Assembly: GCA_002690085.1 (NCBI GenBank)
Contig: NZDM01000096.1
Span: forward strand, 1 to 17,075
From: Flavobacteriaceae bacterium
GTDB taxonomy: Bacteria; Bacteroidota; Bacteroidia; Flavobacteriales; Flavobacteriaceae
Direction: 5' to 3'
DNA: 17,075 nt
Shown here: piece after piece, positions 1 to 6,556 of the stretch
Position numbering within the stretch: position 1 is the first letter of the stretch
Layout of the letters: every line of letters starts with the position of its first letter
Program-made: the position numbers and the translations under genes
Notes under the pieces: model-generated
Seen by the model: the letters and a program-made list of their open reading frames with translations, nothing else
What the model was told of the DNA's origin: nothing
The model's database searches: none

Positions 1-264
1 AACAAAAGTTTTCAGCTGTTAATGTATGCGTATATGTTACACAAATCTCAAGCGCTACCCCTACCTTCAGAGGCAGGGATTTTCTCTTTTAAAAATTTAA
101 ACGCAGGGGTTTTAAAATTCACTAAGAAGGACAAGTCGGGAAGAGGGGCACACAAACAAACCCAAATTACTCCGGAGATTTTAGAGGCTTTCGAGGCCCA
201 ACTTAAAGCACTCCTTTCTACAATATTTGATATTGACAACGATTTTATAGAAAAGAAAGTTTAG
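1..264 (+). CDS. C-terminal end of a PD-(D/E)XK nuclease-family protein (5' truncated by window edge)
   Basis: The frame is open from base 1 and ends at TAG 262-264, so this is only the last 87 residues of a longer gene; the in-frame ATG at 22 is internal. The visible start reads NKSFQLLMYAYML, which resembles the end of the PD-(D/E)XK core, where a Gln and Tyr on the helix after the catalytic D/E-x-K strand are typical of RecB/AddB/Cas4-like nucleases. After it comes a strand-rich tail (AGIFSFKNLNAGVLKF) and a closing helix rich in acidic residues. In Bacteroidota, large AddB-like 'PD-(D/E)XK nuclease family' proteins end in this way. The catalytic residues lie outside the window, so the family call is an inference from the tail. 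The next gene begins one base after the stop, so they are probably co-transcribed. Confidence 0.6.
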   Translation, partial: NKSFQLLMYAYMLHKSQALPLPSEAGIFSFKNLNAGVLKFTKKDKSGRGAHKQTQITPEILEAFEAQLKALLSTIFDIDNDFIEKKV

Positions 265-265
265 A

Positions 266-1111
266 ATGATCAACAATATTATAAATGGCAAAATTCCTGG
301 CCCAAACGGACGGCCTATCATCTATGATTTTTTTTATGAACTCAATAGATCTAAGGCCCCAATAGTTATTTTTTGTCATGGCTATAAGGGCTATAAAGAT
401 TGGGGGGCGTGGACGCTTTTTGCAAAAAACTTTGCCTCCCAAGGCATTGCTTTTTTAAAATTTAACTTTTCTTATAACGGCGGTACGGCAGAAAACCCGA
501 TTGACTTTCCCGACCTTGAAGCCTTTGGGCAAAACAATTACACCAAAGAACTTCAAGATTTGGAGTGTGTCATCAATTGGCTAACAACCCGTCAAAGTAC
601 AAATTCGGCCTTAGACACAAACACAATAATATTGATGGGCCATAGCCGTGGCGGGGGCATAGCGCTCATTAAAGCCTCAGAAGACTCACGCATAAGAAAA
701 GTAATTACATTGGCGGGAGTAAGTGATTATAAATCAAGATTTCCAGAGAAACAGGCATTAAAGGCCTGGGCCTTCTCAGGCTTTTATTTTGTGAAAAACG
801 GCAGGACCCAGCAACAGATGCCACACGCATACCAATTTTATGAAGATTTTATAGCCCATGAAGATCGCCTAACCATCTCTAAGTCAGTGAAAGGGTTGCA
901 AATTCCGCATTTAATTGTCCACGGAGCTGAAGACAAATCTGTTGCGCTTTCAGAAGCCATAGCCTTGCATGAATGGAGCCAACACAGCACGTTTTGTGTT
1001 ATCCCAAAGGGGAATCATGTTTTTGGCACAAAACAACCCTGGGACAATCCTCAAATTCCACCAGAATTAGAACAAGTTTTTGTGAAAACGATTGATTTTA
1101 TTAACAATTAG
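266..1111 (+). CDS. Alpha/beta hydrolase, dienelactone-hydrolase-like
   Basis: A 281-residue cytoplasmic alpha/beta hydrolase with no signal peptide. All expected catalytic elements are visible: the oxyanion-hole strand and turn IVIFCHGYKGYKDWG (about residues 33-47), the nucleophile elbow GHSRGG with Ser127, the acid Asp223 in VHGAEDKSV, and His251 in KGNHVFG. Length and motif spacing fit the dienelactone hydrolase/BAAT-like branch of serine hydrolases, which cleave ester or lactone bonds in small molecules; the substrate cannot be read from the sequence. The ATG lies one base after the stop of the nuclease-like gene, which suggests translational coupling. It could also be annotated simply as 'alpha/beta fold hydrolase' or S9-like peptidase, but it is too short for a full S9 enzyme. 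Confidence 0.85.
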   Translation: MINNIINGKIPGPNGRPIIYDFFYELNRSKAPIVIFCHGYKGYKDWGAWTLFAKNFASQGIAFLKFNFSYNGGTAENPIDFPDLEAFGQNNYTKELQDLECVINWLTTRQSTNSALDTNTIILMGHSRGGGIALIKASEDSRIRKVITLAGVSDYKSRFPEKQALKAWAFSGFYFVKNGRTQQQMPHAYQFYEDFIAHEDRLTISKSVKGLQIPHLIVHGAEDKSVALSEAIALHEWSQHSTFCVIPKGNHVFGTKQPWDNPQIPPELEQVFVKTIDFINN

Positions 1112-1176
1112 CTTTACTTCTTAAAAAAAACACCATTTATCTGATGATTTTTTTGGAAAAACCGAAGTAATTTTTG

Positions 1177-1184
1177 TATTTTGG
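1177..1184 (+). promoter_or_regulatory. Possible -7 box for the 64-residue gene
   Basis: TATTTTGG lies 19 bases upstream of the ATG at 1204 and matches the Bacteroidota -7 consensus TAnnTTTG imperfectly. No TTG sits at the usual 17-19 base spacing; the nearest (1153-1155) is 21 bases away. This is a weak call. Confidence 0.3.
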
Positions 1185-1203
1185 TTTAAAATAAAACTAA
1201 ATT

Positions 1204-1398
1204 ATGGGATATTCATTCAAAAATAGCAAAGGAAAGACGTATTATTTACACACAAAAGACGTTGTCTTAAAAGGCGGAAGAAATCAAACGATTTATTATT
1301 TTGCAAAAGACGAACGCTCTAATTCATGCGACCTTCCTGCAGGAAAAAAGATTGTAGAAAATGAAAAAACAGGTTTACCATTTGTAAAATCTATGTAA
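1204..1398 (+). CDS. Conserved small protein of 64 residues, function unknown
   Basis: A compact soluble protein with no signal peptide or membrane segment. The layout NSKGKTYYLHTKDVVLKGG, then IYYFAKDE, DLPAGKKIVEN and KTGLPFVK looks like a small beta-rich domain seen widely in Bacteroidota and cyanobacteria as an uncharacterised protein of 50-70 residues; that family impression comes from memory of similar sequences and was not searched. It has its own leader and ends just before a strong terminator at 1421-1446, so it is probably a monocistronic, well-expressed gene. Codon use resembles its neighbours. No function is proposed. Confidence 0.75.
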   Translation: MGYSFKNSKGKTYYLHTKDVVLKGGRNQTIYYFAKDERSNSCDLPAGKKIVENEKTGLPFVKSM

Positions 1399-1420
1399 AT
1401 TTATTTTCAAACGATTAAAA

Positions 1421-1446
1421 AAAGCCCGCTCAATAGAGCGGGCTTT
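1421..1446. terminator. Strong bidirectional intrinsic terminator
   Basis: AAAGCCCGCTC and GAGCGGGCTTT form a perfect 11-bp stem around the 4-base loop AATA. An A-run precedes it (1417-1423) and TTT follows the G+C-rich part, so it can work for the rightward 64-residue gene and the leftward NTF2-like gene at 1497-2009, which converge here. Confidence 0.9.
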
Positions 1447-1496
1447 CTTGTTGGCCGGAATTTATTTTCGTAACACCTATTGATTTATAATTGTTT

Positions 1497-2009
1497 TTAA
1501 TTTTCTGGTATGACGAAATCTCCTTTAGTTTGGTACCACATTTTGAGTTTTCCTTCTACAATTTGATACCACTCAATATAAGTACCGTCGTTCCCTGTAA
1601 ATTGTGCATTAACCCATTGCCCTTCTTGGTTCGTTGCTTTTGGGTCATTTGAACCCTTTGGGTAGGCCGCAAAGGCATAGTCTATTTTCCAGCCCCACTC
1701 CATTTCTTTTTCAAGGGACTCTTGGTAATCGGCTTCGATTTTGTCAACAAACTCTTGTCCTGTTGTGGCAGTATGCCCGTCTTCAAACACAAACATGCCA
1801 CCGTCTTCAATCATGTCTTTCATTGTTGTGTAATCCCGAGCGGCCCAGGCAGCATCAAGCGCCTTAAAAACCGTTACAGTGGCCTCATCACCCAGGTAAA
1901 CACTTTGACCTTCATAGGGCCCAAACCCGTTGGTGGGTTCTGCTGGTTTTTCTTGCTGTGCGCAACCCATTGCGAAGAATAGGGGTAGCGCTAGTAGTAA
2001 TTTTCTCAT
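1497..2009 (-). CDS. NTF2-like lipoprotein or secreted protein
   Basis: A 170-residue protein with a short lipoprotein-like signal peptide: basic MRK, hydrophobic LLLALPLFFAM, and Cys16. The lipobox A-M-G-C is imperfect at position -3 but acceptable. After a Pro/Glu linker, residues about 45-165 look like an NTF2-like/DUF4440 fold: a first helix with ALDAAWAARDYTTMKDMI, a central GGMFVFEDG strand, and late strands QWVNAQFTGNDGTYIEWYQIVEGKLKMWYQ. Such domains are small-molecule-binding or isomerase-like cups; the role of this one is unknown. It is monocistronic, with a near-consensus -7 box 24 bases upstream and a shared terminator downstream. It is one of three unrelated-looking NTF2-like lipoproteins in the window. 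Confidence 0.8.
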   Translation of the reverse strand: MRKLLLALPLFFAMGCAQQEKPAEPTNGFGPYEGQSVYLGDEATVTVFKALDAAWAARDYTTMKDMIEDGGMFVFEDGHTATTGQEFVDKIEADYQESLEKEMEWGWKIDYAFAAYPKGSNDPKATNQEGQWVNAQFTGNDGTYIEWYQIVEGKLKMWYQTKGDFVIPEN

Positions 2010-2032
2010 TTTAGTTTAAATTTTGATTCTTT

Positions 2033-2040
2033 CAAAGATA
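2033..2040 (-). promoter_or_regulatory. Bacteroidota -7 box for the NTF2-like gene
   Basis: On the minus strand this reads TATCTTTG, a perfect TAnnTTTG, 23 bases before the ATG at 2009. The nearest TTG (2055-2057) is only 14 bases upstream of the box, so the -33 element is weak or shifted. Confidence 0.55.
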
Positions 2041-2095
2041 TTAAATTTAGATTGCAAAACGGAATTAAAACCAATCTTAGTGATTGTATTTTTTA

Positions 2096-2302
2096 CTACT
2101 CTGCGGTTTTAAATTCCGGATTACTCAGTTCCGCATTTTGATGAAACCAATGTCTGAGTTCAATAATTTCAGCTTCGTGTTCGACAGCCATTTTGGTTAT
2201 AACAGAATCAAAATCTTGCCCATTTAGAAATAAGGACAAAAGAAAAGAGTGGGATAGGAAGGGTTTTTTATCACAGGAATCATTTTGGGGGTTAAACTTC
2301 AT
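2096..2302 (-). pseudogene. Remnant of an M20-type amidohydrolase N-terminus
   Basis: The open frame from 2302 to 2096 ends with DSVITKMAVEHEAEIIEL followed by RHWFHQNAELSNPEFKTAE and a stop. The segment xxIIELRHWFHQNxELSxxEFKTAE is the signature N-terminal helix and turn of M20/amidohydrolase proteins (the IAA-amino-acid hydrolase/hippurate hydrolase type), which are normally about 430 residues. Everything after this helix, including all metal ligands, is absent: the next stretch is the promoter region of the NTF2-like gene. The residues before it (LLSLFLNGQ) could be the end of a signal peptide, but the first 20 residues do not look natural, so the original start is also disturbed. I interpret it as a deletion remnant. 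A functional 68-residue protein is less likely. Confidence 0.5.
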
Positions 2303-2390
2303 CCAGCTGTTTTGTTAGAACCCAAATCCAAACAAGTACGCAAACAACTACAAAGACAGAAAAATAAAGTACAATTTTGTTAGCCTCCAT
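2292..2390 (-). CDS. 32-residue single-pass membrane peptide
   Basis: ATG at 2390 and TAA at 2292-2294 enclose a 32-residue peptide: a short polar start (MEANK), one strongly hydrophobic segment IVLYFSVFVVVCVLVWIWVL (residues 6-25), and a charged tail TKQLDEV. A -7-like box (TATCTTTA, 2407-2414) lies 16 bases upstream of the start, and the gene is in the right orientation for it. The size and build fit small bacterial membrane proteins that act as modulators or are simply uncharacterised. It overlaps the start of the amidohydrolase remnant by 11 bases in another frame, so it may originally have been the first gene of a pair. Function unknown; a chance ORF cannot be fully excluded because it is so short. 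Confidence 0.55.
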   Translation of the reverse strand: MEANKIVLYFSVFVVVCVLVWIWVLTKQLDEV

Positions 2391-2406
2391 AGGAAAATGA
2401 TTTACC

Positions 2407-2414
2407 TAAAGATA
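2407..2414 (-). promoter_or_regulatory. -7-like box upstream of the 32-residue peptide
   Basis: On the minus strand it reads TATCTTTA, one base from TAnnTTTG, 16 bases before the ATG at 2390. No TTG is found at 17-19 bases upstream. Confidence 0.4.
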
Positions 2415-2462
2415 TAAAAAAAATGCAGACATAAAAAAATTAGCACATAAGTTGATCAAAAA

Positions 2463-3953
2463 CTACATCCATTTTCGCTTAGAAGTTTCAACATTGTAAA
2501 GAACATTGTTGAGGATTAATTTTAAGGCCGTATAATTATAGGTGCGAACCCTAATTTGGCCACCGGCGGTAAAAATCAAGAGGTCCCCTAAGTCCGAATT
2601 TTTATACCAAATAGGTTGGGATATAATGGCCGATTGTATTTTATAATGCTCGACGTGTGTTGTTGTAACGTCCCAGAATCCAGATTGAGACCGTATGAAA
2701 TTTTTTGATATGAAAAGTGCACTGTTTTTATAAAACCGCCAAGCCGCATATAGCGTCACAATCAAAAAGGAAAGTACCAATAGCCGCCAGTAATGGCCTT
2801 TAAAAAAATCAATATTTAAATGCACCAGAAGCAGGCCAGTTGAGGGTAGAAGGCTAAAAAACATAAAATTAATAATGAATTTTCTAAGGTTAGGTTTTAG
2901 TATAATTTCTTCTCCAACGGCTTTGCCGTAAATAAAATCAAATAAGACCTGTTTTTGAGCTAATGTACAGCCCGGCACCTTGACATTGCTTCTGACGTCA
3001 ATTGTAGAGGAAACCTCGCTGGAGGCTTGGTTGATTTTTATGTCAAGAATATTGAGCAGTTTTTGAAACCAATTTTGAGTGGTCTTGAACTGCTGTACTT
3101 TCTGAGGGGATAACAGAACCGATTTTGTTTTAATCAGACCGTATTTAATTTCTAAATTTTTAGAACTGCGCCTGGCTTTGTATTTATAAAATTTGATAAC
3201 AGTAGTGATGAGGTTTGTCAAAAGTACTGTGGCGATGACCCCTAAAACCAAGCAGGTAATCAATCCATAGCTGTAGTCTGCTTTTTTAGCGATGTCCGTT
3301 AGATCAGAAGCGAAACTAAGCTCATAATCGTCCAGTAATTGAAGGCCTAGAAACAGCCCGCCAACAATTAAACTCAAGGTTTCAAAATAGCGGGTGGTTA
3401 AACCGGTTTTAATCAGTGTTTTTAGGTTTATTTCAAAAGACGCCTCTGTTTTACTTAGCGGCTCCGAGTGAGTGGCTGACAAACTTAATTTTTTTATTTC
3501 TTCAGCGATGACTTTAAAATCATTTGCTGCCGATTTAGATACCGCCTTAATGTCTACCTCAGTACTGCTGGAACCCGCGGTATCCATTTGGATTTCATAA
3601 AGGTTAAACAGTTTGTGAATTAAATTTTGGTTGATGTTTATTTGTTGAATTTTTTCAAAGGGAATACTTAGGTTTGTTTTTTCGAGAAACCCTTTGTGGA
3701 CGATAAAGGCCGATTTCTCAAAGTCAAACCTATATTTAAAATAATAGTACTTTATATAAGCAAAGAGGGCAATTAATATAATAAATCCCAAGAATAGAAA
3801 GATTGAAATTTTGACATTCCCCTTGATGGCTGGAAATAGGAGGTAGATAAAATTGAAGCTATTTTTTCGCAGAGACTGGAAAAACAACACGACCGATCCA
3901 ATCGCAGATTGTTTTTGAAAGACTGCAAATTTCTGAATGATTAATGGATCCAA
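2463..3953 (-). CDS. YdbT-like multi-pass membrane protein with three bacterial PH domains
   Basis: A 496-residue integral membrane protein of the YdbT (bPH_2, formerly DUF304) type. Membrane segments are visible near residues 49-67, 190-208, 229-254, 358-378 and 389-405. PH-like modules follow at about 73-155, with FxVxKGFLxxxxxxIPFEKIQQI; at about 262-345, with IKYGLIKTKSVLLSPQKVQQF; and at about 410-490, with ALFISKNFIRSQSGFWDVT. The start is TTG 3953, 18 bases after the YdbS-like stop; no ATG lies in frame near it, and the N-terminus aligns with the usual QKQSAIGSVVLFFQSLR opening. In Bacillus the ydbST pair belongs to the SigW regulon and gives intrinsic resistance to a Bacillus bacteriocin; the role in Bacteroidota is not established, and envelope protection is an inference. 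Confidence 0.85.
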   Translation of the reverse strand: MDPLIIQKFAVFQKQSAIGSVVLFFQSLRKNSFNFIYLLFPAIKGNVKISIFLFLGFIILIALFAYIKYYYFKYRFDFEKSAFIVHKGFLEKTNLSIPFEKIQQININQNLIHKLFNLYEIQMDTAGSSSTEVDIKAVSKSAANDFKVIAEEIKKLSLSATHSEPLSKTEASFEINLKTLIKTGLTTRYFETLSLIVGGLFLGLQLLDDYELSFASDLTDIAKKADYSYGLITCLVLGVIATVLLTNLITTVIKFYKYKARRSSKNLEIKYGLIKTKSVLLSPQKVQQFKTTQNWFQKLLNILDIKINQASSEVSSTIDVRSNVKVPGCTLAQKQVLFDFIYGKAVGEEIILKPNLRKFIINFMFFSLLPSTGLLLVHLNIDFFKGHYWRLLVLSFLIVTLYAAWRFYKNSALFISKNFIRSQSGFWDVTTTHVEHYKIQSAIISQPIWYKNSDLGDLLIFTAGGQIRVRTYNYTALKLILNNVLYNVETSKRKWM

Positions 3954-3971
3954 AGGCTGTCTTTTTTAGGG

Positions 3972-4490
3972 TTATTTTTCAATCTTATCAGAAATTATTT
4001 CCTTAAAACTTTTGGCTATTTCTAGCGGCATTCCCGGGATGCTGATGTCTGTAGTGCTGCCTCCTGCTGTGTAAAACTGAAGTGAGGCCAATCCAAATTT
4101 TCTTGAAAAAAGGCCTTGATGTAGTGCAATATGCTGAATGCGGTTAAAGGGAATCAGAACTGTTGTTTTGTGAAAAACCCCAAAGTTATAAATCACATCA
4201 TGAGTCCTGTAGCAGTAACTCTTTCTTTTAAATGCAATCCAGGAATACACAACATAAAGCCCCCAAAAAGAAAAGTAGGCTATCGCAGCGGCTTGTTTGT
4301 AGGGCATGGATTTTGAAAAATTAAAAAAATAAAAACACAGCATTAGCCCCAACGAAATAATGGAAAAGACAATGAAGGTGCTTATAAGCACAACCCAATA
4401 ATGCTTTTTATCTAGGACTGTTGTTGCAACGGCCTCATAGTTTGGGAGGTCTTGGGCTAAAATTTTATTATTTTCAAAAGCTGTTCCCAT
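3972..4490 (-). CDS. YdbS-like PH-domain membrane protein
   Basis: A 172-residue partner of the YdbT-like protein. Two membrane segments (about 31-56 and 67-87) are followed by one bPH_2 domain (about 92-168) with the expected string FGVFHKTTVLIPFNRIQHI, then LFSRKFGLASLQFYTAGGS. This 'xIPxxRIQxI ... GLxxLxxxTAGG' layout is typical of the family. It is the first gene of a two-gene leftward unit, and the second gene follows after 18 bases. The ATG at 4490 lies 37 bases from a divergent gene. In Firmicutes the two proteins are needed together; here too the domain division (one plus three PH modules) suggests a heteromeric membrane complex, which is inference. Confidence 0.85.
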   Translation of the reverse strand: MGTAFENNKILAQDLPNYEAVATTVLDKKHYWVVLISTFIVFSIISLGLMLCFYFFNFSKSMPYKQAAAIAYFSFWGLYVVYSWIAFKRKSYCYRTHDVIYNFGVFHKTTVLIPFNRIQHIALHQGLFSRKFGLASLQFYTAGGSTTDISIPGMPLEIAKSFKEIISDKIEK

Positions 4491-4527
4491 TTCTAAATTT
4501 TTTATAAATTTAAGAAATTAAAAAATC
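4491..4527. promoter_or_regulatory. Compact divergent promoter region with a palindromic TAAATTTA
   Basis: Only 37 bases separate the divergent starts at 4490 (-) and 4528 (+). The palindrome TAAATTTA at 4505-4512 lies 14 bases from one start and 15 from the other, so it could serve as the -7 box in both directions (one base from TAnnTTTG each way). No TTG is correctly placed in either direction, and the stretch is almost all A+T, so the match could be chance. Confidence 0.4.
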
Positions 4528-5052
4528 ATGACACTTTCACAAAACACAATTAAATATGCCAGCTTATTATTGGTTTTAATCCTAGCGAGCTGCAATCAAA
4601 AACCATCTGAGATACACCTGAAATTAGAGTCCAATCAGGCTCAGCTGGAAGCGAATCTTCTTATGTATGAAACCGTTTGGGACAAAGTCATTAATGGCCG
4701 TCAAATAGCGCTGATAAATGCGGACTCTTTTGATCAAGATGTCACAGCAGTAGCCACTTCGGCAGGAGATGTTGTCGGGCTTGAAAATTTTAAAAACTAC
4801 TATAACAATTATCTTACAGGCTTCTCAGATGCAGAATTTACAATCATTGACGCCTTTGGCCAGGGCGATAAAATTGTCAAGCATTGGAATTTCAAGGGAA
4901 CCCACGACGGCGTTTTTTTTGGTGTGCCAGCCACCGGCAAGCGCGTGGATGTCTCTGGCGTTACCCTGGTTAAAATGAAATCAGGCAAAATTGCTGCAGA
5001 GCAAGACTTTATGGACTTATTAGACTTTTACACCCAACTGGGGTTGATGTAG
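4528..5052 (+). CDS. SnoaL-like (NTF2 superfamily) lipoprotein
   Basis: A 174-residue protein with a clear lipoprotein signal: MTLSQNTIKYASLLLVLILASC, lipobox L19-A20-S21-C22. The mature part matches a SnoaL-like/ester-cyclase fold: an N-terminal helix with YETVWDKVINGRQIALINADSF, then the conserved VVGLENFKNYYNNYLTGFSDAEFTIIDAFGQGDKIVKHWNFKGTHDG arrangement, VPATGKRVDVSGVTLVKMKSGKI, and a final helix. SnoaL enzymes catalyse aldol-type ring closure using an Asp and His; this copy keeps the FxGTHxGxFFGVPATGKxVxxxG signature of environmental homologues whose substrate is unknown. Unusually for the group it is lipid-anchored and therefore envelope-located. It is divergent from the YdbS/YdbT-like pair, sharing a 37-bp spacer. 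No downstream partner on this strand. Confidence 0.85.
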   Translation: MTLSQNTIKYASLLLVLILASCNQKPSEIHLKLESNQAQLEANLLMYETVWDKVINGRQIALINADSFDQDVTAVATSAGDVVGLENFKNYYNNYLTGFSDAEFTIIDAFGQGDKIVKHWNFKGTHDGVFFGVPATGKRVDVSGVTLVKMKSGKIAAEQDFMDLLDFYTQLGLM

Positions 5053-5068
5053 AAGTGTTTTGAATTGG

Positions 5069-5245
5069 TTATTTTTTTGGGAAGCGGCTAAAGTCGCCCA
5101 TACCATCGCTGTCTAAAACGTCGTGTTCATTACCGTAAGCATTCTCCTCTCTTTGTTTTTTGTTACTGTAAAACACATTCCAAATCAAAAAATAGACGTA
5201 GATGACAAAGATTACAAACCCGATAATAAACATAGCCAACCCCAT
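5069..5245 (-). CDS. 58-residue single-pass membrane protein
   Basis: ATG at 5245 and TAA at 5069-5071 give 58 residues. A hydrophobic helix (LAMFIIGFVIFVIYVYFLIW, residues 3-22) is followed by a basic stop-transfer patch SNKKQR and then an acidic, glycine-bearing tail with HDVLDSDGMGDFSRF that would lie on the cytoplasmic side if the positive-inside rule holds. The start overlaps the stop of the upstream small gene as TAATG, a standard sign of translational coupling, and the frame is clean over its whole length. I do not recognise a family. The tail resembles small tails of respiratory-chain or channel accessory subunits, but no such partner genes are nearby, so no function is proposed. Confidence 0.7.
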   Translation of the reverse strand: MGLAMFIIGFVIFVIYVYFLIWNVFYSNKKQREENAYGNEHDVLDSDGMGDFSRFPKK

Positions 5246-5421
5246 TATTGTCTTCTTTGTCTAATGGTTAGAGCAAATAACAAAATGGTTCCTGGCCAAT
5301 GCGCGGTGTAAAGCGCTTCGTCTGTGCGACCCAGAAGCCCCAGTCCTACGGAATATAAAAGGCATAAAAAGGCGAGAATTACAGGGTACCACTTGGCAAA
5401 AAAAGTCTTAATTAATTGCAT
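5245..5421 (-). CDS. 58-residue membrane protein with two predicted helices
   Basis: The likely start is ATG 5421 (MQLIKTFFAKWYPVI); a TTG 30 bases further upstream would add ten unlikely residues. Two hydrophobic stretches, about 12-29 (YPVILAFLCLLYSVGLGL) and 41-54 (AHWPGTILLFALTI), are separated by a short polar turn containing GRTDEAL. The C-terminus is basic (RQRRQ). Its TAA overlaps the ATG of the next gene by one base, forming TAATG. With that partner it makes a two-gene unit of small inner-membrane proteins. No family was recognised and no promoter of consensus quality was seen; the upstream TAAATTAA at 5427-5434 is a weak -7 candidate. Confidence 0.65.
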   Translation of the reverse strand: MQLIKTFFAKWYPVILAFLCLLYSVGLGLLGRTDEALYTAHWPGTILLFALTIRQRRQ

Positions 5422-5642
5422 ATAGTTTAATTTATCATGCAATAATATCAATTAACCCCTACAACTCTGTTAAACTTTCTATAAATTAATTAAAAAGTGT
5501 TTTTATAGCCTTGTTATTTGAACACGCAATATGGTCCGCAATTTCTAAGAGTCAAAACAAGGGGTTAAGCAGAAAAAAGATAAATTGGTTTTTAATTAGG
5601 GGCAGTTTGTGAAAACCTGTAAACCTAGTGGAAGCAATAGGT
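5422..5642. other. Intergenic region between two leftward genes
   Basis: 221 bases, A+T-rich, with no open frame of credible composition on either strand. Near its right end AAACCTA (5621-5627) and TAGGTTT (5638-5644) form a perfect 7-bp inverted repeat that overlaps the OsmC stop codon and could be a weak terminator for that gene. Nothing else is recognisable. Confidence 0.5.
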
Positions 5643-6062
5643 TTATTCCAAGGCAGCCTCCAAATTAATGTTGCAATTCAACACCCCCGAAATGGGACAG
5701 TTATCTTTGGCCTCATTGGCCAATGCTTCAAATTTTTCTGGGGCGATGTCCGCTACTTTTGCTTTTAAGGATAAAGCGATGTTGGTGACCACGCCTTCTT
5801 CAAATGCTAATACCGCATCTGTTTCTAAGGTTTCAGGGCTAAAGCCAGCGTCATTTAAAACAAAACTCAATTTCATATTGAAACACCCCGCCAAGGCCGC
5901 CGCGATTAATTCTTCTGGGTTGGTACCCAATGTGCCATCGTCATTTTTAAAGCGGCTTTTAAAGCTGTAGGGCATGTCGTTGAAAGCTCCACTTTGCGCG
6001 CTTAAAACACCTGTGCCGTCGGTACCATCTCCGTTCCAAACGGCATTTACTTTTCTTTTCAT
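5643..6062 (-). CDS. OsmC-family peroxiredoxin
   Basis: A 139-residue cytoplasmic protein starting at ATG 6062 (MKRKVNAVWNGDGTDGTG), the usual start of this subfamily; the TTG two codons earlier is not needed. It reduces organic hydroperoxides through a cysteine pair. Both are present: Cys60 in the helix AALAGCFNM and Cys122 in DNCPISGVL, with the conserved NPEELIAAA before the first. The pattern GxGxLSAQSGxFNxMPYSFKSRF and the 139-residue length fit the OsmC/YhfA-like SACOL1771 group. It is monocistronic on the minus strand. An upstream -7-like box (TATTTTTA, 6077-6084) with TTG 15 bases above it is a plausible promoter. Confidence 0.92.
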   Translation of the reverse strand: MKRKVNAVWNGDGTDGTGVLSAQSGAFNDMPYSFKSRFKNDDGTLGTNPEELIAAALAGCFNMKLSFVLNDAGFSPETLETDAVLAFEEGVVTNIALSLKAKVADIAPEKFEALANEAKDNCPISGVLNCNINLEAALE

Positions 6063-6394
6063 GGTCAAATTTTTGCTAAAAATACAAAAAATAACGCATC
6101 AACTTTCAGAAAAAAGAGTTTGTCCAATTAGCCAAAAAAATAGTACTTTTAAAACCAAGCTTTTTGTTATATTGTGAGCTGATTAACTAAAAACTTAATG
6201 ATGATTCACGGTCCTATAACAGCTTAATTATCAAACAAAAATAAACATTAAATAACTATATTATAAAATACAAACAATAAAAAAGTATAGAGTTAAATTT
6301 GGAAAAACTTGTAACACACTGTAACACGCATTTTTTCTCTTTTTCGAAAATTTCTCGCGTATATCTGGCTAATCTCAAAAGTCTAGTAAAAGTC
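6063..6394. other. 332-bp gene-free stretch
   Basis: Very A+T-rich. Besides the OsmC promoter candidate on the left it contains a 10-bp tandem repeat (TGTAACAC at 6310-6317 and 6320-6327) and a rightward TAAATTTG (6294-6301) without a -33 partner or a following gene. No open frame, tRNA or convincing hairpin was found. Confidence 0.5.
6077..6102 (-). promoter_or_regulatory. Candidate promoter of the OsmC gene
   Basis: On the minus strand TTG (6100-6102), a 15-base spacer and TATTTTTA (6077-6084) precede the ATG at 6062 by 14 bases. The spacer is shorter than the usual 17-19 and the last base of the -7 box is A instead of G, so this is moderate at best. Confidence 0.4.
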
Positions 6395-6523
6395 TTATTT
6401 CCCGCGCCCCGTTTTCCTAACCATGGTCGTTTTTCTTTTGTTTTGGTTGATGAATTTTGATTTACCGCCCTTTTTATTCTCGCTTTGTTTTACGGTTTTG
6501 TTCCCAAAAAATTTACTGCTCAT
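6395..6523 (-). CDS. 42-residue highly basic small protein
   Basis: ATG 6523 to TAA 6395-6397. The product is almost entirely Lys, Arg, Asn, Ser, Gly and Thr: it opens MSSKFFGNKTVKQSENKKGG, continues KSKFINQNKRKTT and ends MVRKTGRGK. No Cys, Trp, Asp or His is present, and it is strongly positive and probably disordered. A textbook flavobacterial promoter (TTG-N18-TATATTTG, 6557-6585) lies 33 bases upstream in the right orientation, which strongly supports a real, probably highly expressed gene. Similar short basic proteins ending in RKxGRGK occur in other Flavobacteriia as hypothetical proteins (from memory, not searched). Nucleic-acid or ribosome association is a reasonable guess from charge alone; no function is established. 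Confidence 0.8.
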   Translation of the reverse strand: MSSKFFGNKTVKQSENKKGGKSKFINQNKRKTTMVRKTGRGK

Positions 6524-6556
6524 AATGTTTGACTTTTGTTTATCGGTTTTACCACT

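Noticed and set aside
5123..5311. Rightward 62-residue frame
   Set aside because: Antisense to the two coupled small membrane-protein genes, which have clean hydrophobic helices and TAATG coupling.
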